64,000 bases of DNA from Sphingomonas sp. SUN019 (lineage in GTDB: Bacteria; Pseudomonadota; Alphaproteobacteria; Sphingomonadales; Sphingomonadaceae): NCBI RefSeq assembly GCF_024758705.1, contig NZ_CP096971.1, positions 744,001 through 808,000 of the forward strand, in the 5' to 3' direction. A program made the position numbers and the translations under genes. Positions 43,430 through 51,643 of this stretch are shown one piece after another (the first letter of the stretch is position 1; each line of letters opens with the position of its first letter). The notes under the pieces were generated by a model. It was not told where the DNA came from. It worked only from the letters and a program-made list of their open reading frames with translations, and did no database searches.

Positions 43430-45773
43430 CGCGTTCCTTGCGCTGACCGTATGCTGCGTCGTGCCCGCGCCATGTTGCGCCGCAGACGGGGTGCAGTTCC
43501 AGATTGCGGGTGGAAGACTCGACGCGGCTTTGATTTCCCTCGCCGAGCAGGCGCGTATCGGTATCGACGCCAGCGATCCGGGGCTGGCCGCCATTCGATC
43601 GCTGCCGGTAAGAGGTGCAATGCCCGTCCGCGCGGCGCTGGAACGATTGCTGGCGAGAAGCGGATACACGTACGTATTCGTTACAAGCGGTACGGTTCGC
43701 ATCGTCCGTGCGCGCGCCTTACGCGCACGCGCTCGGCCGCCACCGCGTCACCAAGCGCTTCCGCCGCCCGTTCAGGATGACATTATCGTCACCGGCAGCA
43801 AACAGGGCACCGCACTTGACCGGTTCGGCGGCGCCGTCAAAGTGCTGGAGCTTACGAGCGCGGACGCCGGTCGCTTTGGGATGCGCGGTAGCGAAGTCAT
43901 TCTTGACCGGTTGCCCATCCTTGCCTCGACGGGCCTTGGTCCGGGCAGAAACAAGCTTTTCATCCGCGGTGTCGCCGACAGCAGCTTCAACGGCCCGAGC
44001 CAATCGATCATCGGCCAGTATCTGGGCGATGTCCGTCTGACCTTCGACGCGCCGGACCCTGACCTCCAGCTCGTCGATATCGCGCGCGTCGAACTTCTGG
44101 AGGGGCCGCAGGGCACGCTCTACGGTACGGGATCACTCGGCGGCATCCTGCGCCTGGTCCCGACCCCGCCGGACACCGCCAAAATCTCGGTCGCCACAAC
44201 CGCTGGCGTATCGTCGACCGCCCATGGTGGATGGGGCTGGGATACGTCGGGGATGGTCAACTTGCCAATCGTTCGTGACCGGCTGGCGCTAAGGGCGGTG
44301 GGTTATGCGAGCAGGGACGCGGGCTACATCGACGACCTTCGCCGTCGCTTGAGCAACATCAACTCAACCACGATACGCGGCGGCAGGGCCACGGTGTTGC
44401 TGGAAGCGGGCGAAAGCTGGCAGATCGAGATCGGCGGCGTTTTCCAGGACATCGCCGTGCGCGATGGGCGCTACGCCGTGCGCGGCGGGCCGCCGCTGAC
44501 CCGGCGATCGCGTCTCGCGCAGCCGTTCGACAACGATTACCGTCTCCTGCACGCAACCGTGCGAAAGCAATGGGACTCAATGGAGCTCGTCGCGGCCACC
44601 AGCTTGGTGAACCATGCGCTCGAGACCAGGTTCGACGCGAGCGGCTTTCGTGGGGCCAGGGGGCCGCAGATCTACGTCGAGGACGCGCATATCAAGATGC
44701 TGTCCCAAGAAATCCGGCTGTCGCAACCCGATTTCCGTGGCGAAGGGTGGGTGATAGGGTCAAGCTTCGTTCACGATATCAACCGTGTTGCACGTGATCT
44801 GGGACGGCCCGCCGAGCCCAAACGCTTGTCGACGGTCCGCAACCAGACCGACGAGATCGCGCTGTTCGGGCAATACGGCCAACCGCTGACGCAGCGGCTG
44901 CTCGCGACGATCGGCGGCAGGCTGACCTATTCCAGATTGCGCGGCTCCTTTTCCGGCGCGGTCGTCAACCAGACAATCGAGGCGGATCGACGCGACGCGC
45001 GCGCCTTGCCCACGCTCGCATTGACCTGGCGGTCGACGGAAAAACTCCTGCTCTACGCCCGTTATCAAGAAGGCTTTCGCGCAGGCGGGCTGGGTACGAC
45101 GGCCTTCGGCGCGAAGCCCGCAGGTCGCCGCCTTGTCTCGGACAGCGTCAACGCCGTGGAGGCGGGGTTTCGGTGGGGGCGTCGCGGCGCAGACCGGATC
45201 GCGCTCGAAGCTGCGGTTTCGCATACGACGTGGAACGATATCCAGGCCGATTTGGTCGACAGGTTTGGACTCCCCTTCACGACCAACTTGGGCGATGGCC
45301 GTATCGACGGCGTCGAGGTGGAGGGATGGTGGCGGGCGACGCCGCTGCTCGACTTCGACTTGGCCGTGTTCGTCAACAAGAGCGCCTTATCCTCTCCTGT
45401 CCAGGAATTCGCAGCGGCGGACGAACGGACCTTGCCCAACATCCCCGATAACGGCGCGCGCGCCGCGGTTCATTTCCGGTCCGAACTGTCTCGCACGCTC
45501 GCCTTCTCGATGACCGCTGCGATCCGGTATTCGGGCGAATCGCAACTTGGCGTCGGTTCGCCGGTCGAGGGACAGCAGGGCGACATCGCCGAAGCCGCGC
45601 TGGGCGCCAGACTTGCTTTCCGGGATTTCGGCGTGACGCTCGATGTAAGCAATATCGCGAATGCGCGTGGTAACCGCTTTTCGTTCGGCAACCCGTTCAC
45701 TCTTGCGGAGGGCCGGCAAGTGACTCCACTCCGGCCACGAACGGTTCGAATGGGTCTGAGCGCAAATTTTTGA
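43410..45773 (+). CDS. FecA-type TonB-dependent transducer receptor
   Basis: About 787 residues. Start at ATG 43410 or 43416, inside the end of the FecR gene; the longer frame to 43269 is a shadow of FecR. Signal peptide (AFLALTVCCVVPAPCCA), then a secretin/TonB short N-terminal (STN) signalling domain (GRLDAALISLAEQARIGIDA, LLARSGYTYVF). The plug carries DDIIVTGSKQ, IRGVADSSFNGP and VELLEGPQGTLYGTGSLGGILRLV, and the barrel ends in RTVRMGLSANF. The STN domain and the FecI/FecR neighbours define a surface-signalling receptor. Substrate may be an iron carrier or a carbohydrate. Confidence 0.93.
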   Translation: MRMRRPDAFLALTVCCVVPAPCCAADGVQFQIAGGRLDAALISLAEQARIGIDASDPGLAAIRSLPVRGAMPVRAALERLLARSGYTYVFVTSGTVRIVRARALRARARPPPRHQALPPPVQDDIIVTGSKQGTALDRFGGAVKVLELTSADAGRFGMRGSEVILDRLPILASTGLGPGRNKLFIRGVADSSFNGPSQSIIGQYLGDVRLTFDAPDPDLQLVDIARVELLEGPQGTLYGTGSLGGILRLVPTPPDTAKISVATTAGVSSTAHGGWGWDTSGMVNLPIVRDRLALRAVGYASRDAGYIDDLRRRLSNINSTTIRGGRATVLLEAGESWQIEIGGVFQDIAVRDGRYAVRGGPPLTRRSRLAQPFDNDYRLLHATVRKQWDSMELVAATSLVNHALETRFDASGFRGARGPQIYVEDAHIKMLSQEIRLSQPDFRGEGWVIGSSFVHDINRVARDLGRPAEPKRLSTVRNQTDEIALFGQYGQPLTQRLLATIGGRLTYSRLRGSFSGAVVNQTIEADRRDARALPTLALTWRSTEKLLLYARYQEGFRAGGLGTTAFGAKPAGRRLVSDSVNAVEAGFRWGRRGADRIALEAAVSHTTWNDIQADLVDRFGLPFTTNLGDGRIDGVEVEGWWRATPLLDFDLAVFVNKSALSSPVQEFAAADERTLPNIPDNGARAAVHFRSELSRTLAFSMTAAIRYSGESQLGVGSPVEGQQGDIAEAALGARLAFRDFGVTLDVSNIANARGNRFSFGNPFTLAEGRQVTPLRPRTVRMGLSANF

Positions 45774-45907
45774 CGAAGCTTGTCCGCGGGATGACCGGGC
45801 GGATCGGTCCTGTTGCGGAGAGTTCTTCGAAGCCGCACTGCGGCCGCCATCGCCGTCATACTCTCCTGGATGCCCAAACAATGAATCTTGGCCTAACGTT
45901 CAGGACA

Positions 45908-47731
45908 TCACTCGGGCGAGAAGGTGGTTTGTAGCTCGCGGGCGAAGACGGGCCAGGCTGCTTCTTGGGCAAGTATCACGTGATTTTCGCTATTCAGCAG
46001 GTGCAAGCGCGCGCCGCGAACAAGCGTCGCAACCTCCTCGGCGCAACTATGCGGGATTATCCGGTCGCCCCGGCTGTGTGCGACCAACGTCTCCGCCGTT
46101 ATCCGGCCCAGTTCCGCGCGCAAATCCAGCGATCGAAAGACGTCCTGCAGCGACTCGTTCAGCCCCATGATCGTGCCTAGACGCTGGTTGAACCAGTCGA
46201 TCATCGCGCCGCGCGCGCCCGGCCAATATAGCGCGCCGAGCATTTGCCCGAACACCGTGCGATCGCCATCGCGGTATATGCGGCCCATGTTGAGCAGCGA
46301 CTTGCGGCGTTTGATCTCCTCCGGGTCGCCACGTACCTCGAAACCGGCGGCGTAACCGCCATAAAGCACGAGCTTTCGGACGCGTTCGGGGTGCCGCGCA
46401 GCATAGGCAAGCGCGACTAAAGCGCCGTGCGATACGCCCAGGATGTCGAACCGGTCGACACCCGACGCCTCGACCACCGCGGCGAAATCGTCGAGCAGCG
46501 CGTCGAACGTCCACCGCGGCGGCTCCCGTTCCGATCGGCCGACGCCGCGCAGGTCGCTGCGGATCAGCCGGCGATGCCGCACGGCTTCGGTCGTCCAATG
46601 CCCCCAGGCAACCGAATCCCAATCGTCGTCGATCTGGTGGAACCACACCGCCGGTTGCAGCAACGGAAAGCCTTCGCCCATCGCCGACCAGGCGATATGG
46701 GTGCCGTCGGCCGACACGCAGATTCCGGTACGTTCACCCGCCTTCGCCTTCGCCAGCAAATTTGTCGGTTCATCCAGCGCGTCCGCGCCATTCGCCTTTG
46801 CCACCCTGCGCCGCCAGGTCGCCGGCGGTTCGCCGTATTCGCGTTTGAAGGCGCGCGTGAACGCGGCTTCGGAATTGAAGCCGACTTCGTACGCGACATT
46901 GCTGCTGCTCTGCCGGCCATCTCGCAGCAAGTTCCCCGCCATCCGCATCCGCCAGCGCGCGCAATAGCGCATCGGGGATTCACCGATCAGCGCGGTGAAC
47001 CGGTCGGCGAAGGCGGAGCGCGACATCCCGACCTCGCGCGCCAGCCCGGTCACGTCCAGATCCTCGGCATAACGGCTGTGGATGATCGACAGCGCCTTTG
47101 CGACCGCGGGATCGCGCAGGCCGTTCAGCCATCCGCCCTGTCCTTCCGGCAGGCTGTCAATGTAGCGCCGCACGGCTTCGGCGAATAGCAATTCGGTCAG
47201 CCGCGCGACGACCGATGGCGGCGCGCGCCCGGCTGCGAAACGCAGCGAGCTTTCCAGCCATTCGTCCGACGCGCCGTCGCGCGCCTGGATCAGCATCACG
47301 CTCGGCAGGCTGTGAAGCAACTCGTTCTCGGGCGAGGTGCTGCCGAGGAACCCGCAATAGAGCGAGGTTTGATCGCCCGCTCCGTCGATCCGGATGCGGG
47401 CGGGTTCACCATTCAGCCCTGGTTCGATCAGCGTTTCCGACTCCACAGGCGGCAGGCCGGGCTCGGAATAGATCAAATGCTTGTCGTTGCGCGGCAGCAG
47501 GATGATGCAGCCCGTCTCGGCGATCGCCGCGGTCTCGCCGGGAACCTCGACCCAGATCCGCCCCGATCGTACGTAATGATAGGCGATCACGTGCGCGGGT
47601 TCGGCGAAGAAACTGGCGTAATGCTCCTTCGTGAATTGCGAGACGAGGCACGACGGTCCGCTCAGCTCGGCGTCGATCACCACGCCCCCGCTCAGCCGCA
47701 TCGACGACAGAATGTCGCTCAGCACGTCCAT
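45908..47731 (-). CDS. AraC regulator fused to an alpha/beta hydrolase
   Basis: 607 residues in one open frame. Residues 1-190 form an AraC-type cupin sensor (SGRIWVEVPGETAAIAETGCIILLP), 205-310 the double HTH (LDVTGLAREVGMSRSAFADRF; SSNVAYEVGFNSEAAFTRAFKREYGEPP). From ~340 on there is an alpha/beta hydrolase resembling those of LuxR/adenylate-cyclase hydrolase fusions (ICVSADGTHIAWSAMGEG, WFHQIDDDWD, DLRGVGRSE, ILGVSHGALVALAYA with the nucleophile Ser, and ENHVILAQE with the His). It can thus bind DNA, sense a ligand and perhaps hydrolyse it. It is divergent from the 37-residue gene with 171 bp between starts and most likely controls that operon. Confidence 0.9.
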   Translation of the reverse strand: MDVLSDILSSMRLSGGVVIDAELSGPSCLVSQFTKEHYASFFAEPAHVIAYHYVRSGRIWVEVPGETAAIAETGCIILLPRNDKHLIYSEPGLPPVESETLIEPGLNGEPARIRIDGAGDQTSLYCGFLGSTSPENELLHSLPSVMLIQARDGASDEWLESSLRFAAGRAPPSVVARLTELLFAEAVRRYIDSLPEGQGGWLNGLRDPAVAKALSIIHSRYAEDLDVTGLAREVGMSRSAFADRFTALIGESPMRYCARWRMRMAGNLLRDGRQSSSNVAYEVGFNSEAAFTRAFKREYGEPPATWRRRVAKANGADALDEPTNLLAKAKAGERTGICVSADGTHIAWSAMGEGFPLLQPAVWFHQIDDDWDSVAWGHWTTEAVRHRRLIRSDLRGVGRSEREPPRWTFDALLDDFAAVVEASGVDRFDILGVSHGALVALAYAARHPERVRKLVLYGGYAAGFEVRGDPEEIKRRKSLLNMGRIYRDGDRTVFGQMLGALYWPGARGAMIDWFNQRLGTIMGLNESLQDVFRSLDLRAELGRITAETLVAHSRGDRIIPHSCAEEVATLVRGARLHLLNSENHVILAQEAAWPVFARELQTTFSPE

Positions 47732-47902
47732 GCCCGCTTGTCGCGCTTTCCGGCGTTTCGATCAAATGATTCGGGTGGCGGGTCATTCAATCCTTGCCGC
47801 GGCGGCGGTAGTTCAGCCGCAACAAAAAAAACCTTGGTCGCATCATCCGGTCGCGCAGCGGCGGGAGATATAAATCTTTGCCAATCAAGGGAGTATATCA
47901 TC

Positions 47903-48016
47903 GTGAAGACTTACTTGTCCGCCGAAACCCGAAAGCGACTGATCGTCAGCTTCTGCACGCTGGTCTGTAGCGGCACTGCGCTGATCGGCGCGCTCGCTCC
48001 GTTCGGTCACGCCTGA
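47903..48016 (+). CDS. 37-residue hydrophobic peptide
   Basis: GTG start at 47903 with AAGGGAG about 8 nt upstream, stop TGA at 48014-48016. The product starts KTYLSAETRKRLIVSF and continues with a hydrophobic run (CTLVCSGTALIGALAP) ending FGHA. It looks like a small inner-membrane peptide or an exported peptide. It is the first gene of the operon with the diiron and OsmC genes (22-bp gap). No family known to me. Confidence 0.55.
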   Translation: MKTYLSAETRKRLIVSFCTLVCSGTALIGALAPFGHA

Positions 48017-48038
48017 TTCTCTTTCTCGGAGAACGACC

Positions 48039-48944
48039 ATGTACCGTGAATTCACGTATCAGAACGTGCTCGCCAGCGCGGAGCGCGCCGGATGGCGGCT
48101 CGATGACGTGTTCGGGCCGGACGACCGGCTCGATTTCGCCGCCCGGTTCATGCCCGAGGCGTTGGCCCGCACCGACATCGCTCCGGGACTCGACCCGCAC
48201 GAACGGCTGCTGCTCAACCAGATCAGCGGGCATCAATATCTCAGCCTGTTTGGCGTGATCGAAGAGTTCATCCTGCCGTTCGTGCTCGATCACGCCCGGC
48301 CGCTCCTCAACACCGACGACTATCGCGTCCGCGCGTTGCTGCAGTTTGCGGGCGAGGAAGCGAAGCACATCCAGCTGTTTCGCCGTTTCCAGCAGGCGTT
48401 CGCCGCCGGGTTCGGCACACCGTGCCAGGTGATCGGCCCGGCCGAGGCGATCGCGGCGGAGGTGCTGCGGCACGATCCGCTCGCGGTGGCGATGGCGATC
48501 CTGCACATCGAATGGATGACGCAGGGCCATTATCTGGACAGCGTTCGCGACGATGGCGCGATCGATCCGCTGTTCAAGAGCCTGTTGCGCCGTCACTGGA
48601 TGGAAGAGGCGCAGCACGCGAAGATCGACACGCTGATGGTGCTGGCGCTGGCCGACGCGCGGGGCGAACCAGCGATCCTGGCGGCGACCGACGAATATCT
48701 CGAAATCGGCGCGTTCATCGATGCCGCACTCGCACAGCAGGCCGAGTTCAACGTCGCCGCACTCGAACAGGCGATCGGCCATCCTGTCGCCGACCGGGCC
48801 GCGCTGATCGCGCAGCAGCACCAGGCCGCACGCTGGACCTATCTCGGTTCGGGCATGGTCCACGACCAGTTCGTCGACACGCTGGCGACGATCTCGCCCG
48901 GCGCGCGCGCCCGCGTGGCCGCCGCCGCCCCGCAATTCGGTTGA
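48039..48944 (+). CDS. Ferritin-like diiron protein
   Basis: 301 residues, ATG after GGAGAACG. Four-helix-bundle iron ligands are visible: EEF (GVIEEFILPFVL), GEEAKHIQLFRRF near residue 107 and, in the second half, HIEWMTQGHYLDS and WMEEAQHAKIDTLMV. These E...ExxH pairs match the AurF/diiron-oxygenase type of ferritin-like proteins. It probably activates dioxygen for oxidation of a small substrate. Co-operonic with the 37-residue peptide before it and an OsmC protein 23 bp after it. The presence of an OsmC protein suggests peroxide is made or handled. Confidence 0.8.
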   Translation: MYREFTYQNVLASAERAGWRLDDVFGPDDRLDFAARFMPEALARTDIAPGLDPHERLLLNQISGHQYLSLFGVIEEFILPFVLDHARPLLNTDDYRVRALLQFAGEEAKHIQLFRRFQQAFAAGFGTPCQVIGPAEAIAAEVLRHDPLAVAMAILHIEWMTQGHYLDSVRDDGAIDPLFKSLLRRHWMEEAQHAKIDTLMVLALADARGEPAILAATDEYLEIGAFIDAALAQQAEFNVAALEQAIGHPVADRAALIAQQHQAARWTYLGSGMVHDQFVDTLATISPGARARVAAAAPQFG

Positions 48945-48967
48945 TTATCAAGCAGAGGAGAAGAGCA

Positions 48968-49531
48968 ATGTTGGACAATGTAAAAGACAAGACCGTCAAC
49001 GACATCGATTTGGCGGCGCTCGGCGAGGTCGTCGAAGCGATCCAGGCGGACCCCGCGCAGGCGAAGGTAGCCTTTCATGTCACCAGCCGCTGGCAGGGTC
49101 AGACCCGCAGCGAAACCACAGTCGAGGCGGTCACGCTGGGCGGTGAGCGGATCGAGCGCGATTTCACGATCCTGGCCGACGAACCGAACGAACTGCTCGG
49201 CAACAACGCCGCGCCCAACCCGCAGGAGCTGCTGATGACCGCGGTCAATGCGTGCATGATGGTCGGCTATGTCGCGGGCGCCGCCACGCGCGGGATCGAA
49301 CTGGAATCGCTGGAGATCGAGACTAAAGGCGAACTCGACCTGCGCGGCTTCCTCGGCCTCAGCGCCGACGTGCCCGCCGGATACCGCGCGATCGACTATG
49401 ACGTGCGCATCAAGGGCGACGGCACCGCGGCGCAGTTCGCGGAAATCCACGAGAACGTGATGGCCACGTCGCCCAATTACTTCAACATCAACCGGCCCGT
49501 CCGGATGAACGGGAAGCTGACCGTTCGTTGA
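48968..49531 (+). CDS. OsmC-family peroxide-reactive protein
   Basis: 187 residues, with AGAGGAGAAGAG ahead of the ATG. The OsmC fold shows FTILADEPNELLGNNAAPNPQELLMTAVNACMMVGYV: the Cys in NACMM is the expected resolving or peroxidatic Cys, whereas the first conserved Cys position is not obvious (it would lie in the NNAAPNP strand). If only one Cys remains, classic thiol-peroxidase activity is doubtful. The C-terminal domain ends NYFNINRPVRMNGKL. It is followed by a strong terminator, marking the end of the operon. Confidence 0.85.
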   Translation: MLDNVKDKTVNDIDLAALGEVVEAIQADPAQAKVAFHVTSRWQGQTRSETTVEAVTLGGERIERDFTILADEPNELLGNNAAPNPQELLMTAVNACMMVGYVAGAATRGIELESLEIETKGELDLRGFLGLSADVPAGYRAIDYDVRIKGDGTAAQFAEIHENVMATSPNYFNINRPVRMNGKLTVR

Positions 49532-49551
49532 TCCGGCGCGGTCGGTCGAGA

Positions 49552-49583
49552 GAGTCCTCCCGTCGCGTGCGGGAGGGCTCTTT
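49552..49583 (+). terminator. Rho-independent terminator after the OsmC gene
   Basis: GAGTCCTCCCG (49552-49562) pairs with CGGGAGGGCTC (49570-49580), 11 bp with one wobble pair and a 7-nt loop, followed by TTT. Confidence 0.8.
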
Positions 49584-49606
49584 CGCTGCACCCGGCAAAC
49601 CGGCGA

Positions 49607-49779
49607 TCAACGGCTTCGGGTCCACCTGCGTGTCCGGCAGAAAAGGCGACACACCCTGTTACAATGAGTAGGTCTTTGCTCTCCAGCCGAAGGCTGGGGC
49701 GATAGCTGCGGCCGCTTTTCGGATCGTAGGCGCGCCAATTGCGCCACTGGCCGTCCGCAGCCCGAAAATCGCTCAGCAC
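49607..49779 (-). pseudogene. DUF2147 protein remnant, truncated and frameshifted
   Basis: The minus strand reads WRAYDPKSGRSYRPSLRLE then LLIVTGC, a DUF2147 signature, and after loss of one T in a T run near 49645 continues as FCRTRRWTRSR and a stop at 49607, the usual family ending. The N-terminal part is missing beyond ~49779, where carbamoyltransferase sequence starts on the other strand. Confidence 0.65.
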
Positions 49780-50268
49780 CCGCGTTCCCGCGATCGAATG
49801 GTGCCTGGATCACGCCGGACTGGCGCCGGGCGATCTCGACGCGGTCGTCTTCTACGAACGACCAGGGCTGAAGTTCGAGCGCGTGCTGATGACGTTGCTG
49901 CGCAGTTTCCCGCTGTCGTGGCGCGCCTTCCCGCGGGCGATGAAGAACATGGTCGGCGAAAAGCTGTGGGTCCGCGGGATCATCGCGTCGCAACTGGAAA
50001 TACCGGCGGCGAAGGTGATGTTCACCGAACACAATCTGTCGCACGCCGCCGCCGCATTCTTCCCCGCGCCGACCGACGAAGCCGCGATCCTGACCGCGGA
50101 TGGGGTGAGCGAATGGGCGACGCTGACGGTCGAGCGCGGGATCAAGCGCGCCGACGGATCGGTCGACCTGTCGCTGCTGCGCGAGGTCCGCTTTCCGCAT
50201 TCGCTCGGGCTCTTCTATTAGGCATTTACCGCGTATCTTGGTTTCAAGATCAACGAGGGCTAATATAA
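49778..50268 (+). pseudogene. NodU/CmcH-type carbamoyltransferase remnant
   Basis: The frame AIEWCLDHAGLAPGDLDAVVFYE, then TEHNLSHAAAAFFPAP and AILTADGVSEWATLTV, belongs to the N-terminal Kae1-like domain of carbamoyltransferases. Its first ~60 residues are missing. A TAG at 50219-50221 interrupts the usual GLFYSAFTAYLGF segment, and a second stop follows at NEG. Nothing of the C-terminal domain follows. A dead gene fragment left by deletion. Confidence 0.75.
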
Positions 50269-50339
50269 ATGAGGGCCGAACTGGGGCTTCATCCAGTTAA
50301 TCCCTTATAACACGCATTTTTAGATATTTAAGAATCCGC

Positions 50340-50360
50340 TTCGAGTCCTGTAAACGCACC
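50340..50360 (+). repeat. tRNA 3'-end-like fragment
   Basis: TTCGAGTCCTGTAAACGCACC resembles the T-arm and acceptor end of the tRNA-Thr copies (first 14 bases identical, then diverging). It may be an attachment-site scar of an earlier element. No stem partner is present, so it is not a tRNA gene. Confidence 0.4.
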
Positions 50361-50653
50361 GCTTTCCCAAACCCTCGGAAAAGCGTCTTTTCGGCCAACC
50401 CCGTAGAGGACTATGCGAGAACCGGCGGTCCAAATGGCGCATCATTCCCGTTCTGGCCTCTGACGGCAATCGCATAGTTCAGGCCGCAGTCCCCATAACG
50501 CTCCCATAAGCCAGACGTCGTGTACTATTGAGCGGCAGCCGTAGGCTACCGAAACCTCTGAAATGTTTCTCGGCGAGATCGTCGGACTGCAGCCTTGCGG
50601 TAGCGCTAGGCATTTACTGGAAGGGCAAATTCGTCGAACAGCTTGGCCGACGA
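50361..50653. other. Scar region, no gene seen
   Basis: About 290 bp between the tRNA-like fragment and the GntR gene with no supportable ORF. Probably remnants of lost DNA. Confidence 0.4.
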
Positions 50654-51460
50654 TCAAACCGCGACGCGGCGCGCCAATTCGTTTCGCTTTGCTTCGACTT
50701 CCGCGCGCGCGCGATCGAGCGTGTCGTTTTCGGTGGCCAGCAGCAGGCCCTCGATTACACGTTTCAGGTGATCGCGCATCGCCGCGCGCGCCGCTATCGG
50801 GTCGCGCCGTTGCAGCGCATCGAAGATCACCTGATGTTCATCGACGCGCGGCTGCACGCCGACGCTGCGCGCACGCTCCAGCATATGAGCGCACAGGGGC
50901 GAATTGTAGCGCGCGTCCCACAAGGATTCGACGACCCCGACTACCGCAGAGTTACGCGTCGCGCGGGCGATCGTGACGTGGAACTCGCGATCGGCGTGCT
51001 CGCCGCTGACATGCTGCTGATTCTCTCGCTCCATCGCAACAATCAACGTCCCAAGCGTGACCAGTTCCTCATCGGTGATCGACACTGCGGCAAGCGCCGC
51101 GGCCTCGCCTTCGAACAATCGCCGAGCCTCCGTCAGCTCGAAAGCGCCGATGTCGAGTTCCGTCGTGGCCGCTTCGGTGGGCGGGTTGTCGACAACGTAG
51201 ATGCCCGATCCATGCCGGGACCGCACCAGACCGATCACTTCCAGCGCGATCGTCGCTTCACGGATCGTCGGACGACTGACCTTATGTTCTTCGGCCAATT
51301 CGCGTTCCGACGGGATGCGTTGTCCGGGCTGATAGTCGCCGCGCTGGATGGCCGCGGCGATTGCGGTCGCAACCTGTTGATAAAGTTTGCGACCGTCGGC
51401 TTGCAGCCCCGCCCCCGCCCCGGGATTGCCAAATGTTTGGATAAGTGCATCCCGAATCAT
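50654..51460 (-). CDS. GntR/FadR-family (FCD) regulator
   Basis: About 268 residues from the ATG at 51460 (MIRDALIQTFG); further in-frame starts at 51493 and 51499 are possible. HTH: YQQVATAIAAAIQRGDYQPGQRIPSERELAEEHKVSRPTIREA-type winged helix. The FCD domain has EARRLFEGEAAALAAV, HADREFHVTIARATRN and VDEHQVIFDALQRRDP with the metal-binding Asp/His set. FCD regulators such as UxuR and ExuR control uronate catabolism, and a TGGTGTACCA site of that class lies upstream of uxuA in this window. It is divergent from the DUF1080 operon. Confidence 0.9.
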   Translation of the reverse strand: MIRDALIQTFGNPGAGAGLQADGRKLYQQVATAIAAAIQRGDYQPGQRIPSERELAEEHKVSRPTIREATIALEVIGLVRSRHGSGIYVVDNPPTEAATTELDIGAFELTEARRLFEGEAAALAAVSITDEELVTLGTLIVAMERENQQHVSGEHADREFHVTIARATRNSAVVGVVESLWDARYNSPLCAHMLERARSVGVQPRVDEHQVIFDALQRRDPIAARAAMRDHLKRVIEGLLLATENDTLDRARAEVEAKRNELARRVAV

Positions 51461-51547
51461 GTCGATAATCCCGCCAGCGTCGCACCCACGCATACGCATA
51501 GCGTGGAGGATAGCACACGAAAAACCTGCTGGCACGCCAATTAGGCC

Positions 51548-51593
51548 TGACACTGCGCTTGCATGTGGCCCGACCATTATATAGGCAGTGTCA
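51548..51593. promoter_or_regulatory. Inverted repeat in the GntR/DUF1080 intergenic region
   Basis: TGACACTGC (51548-51556) and GCAGTGTCA (51585-51593), perfect 9-bp arms 28 nt apart, between two divergent starts. Possible operator pair for the local regulator. Confidence 0.4.
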
Positions 51594-51643
51594 ATAAAGT
51601 TAAAGTGCCGCGTCATCCAAAGGGCGGCGAACATGACGAGAGG

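Noticed and set aside
42041..43702. Minus-strand frame of 553 codons opposite the sigma, FecR and FecA genes
   Set aside because: Crosses three genes on the other strand and shows no domain.
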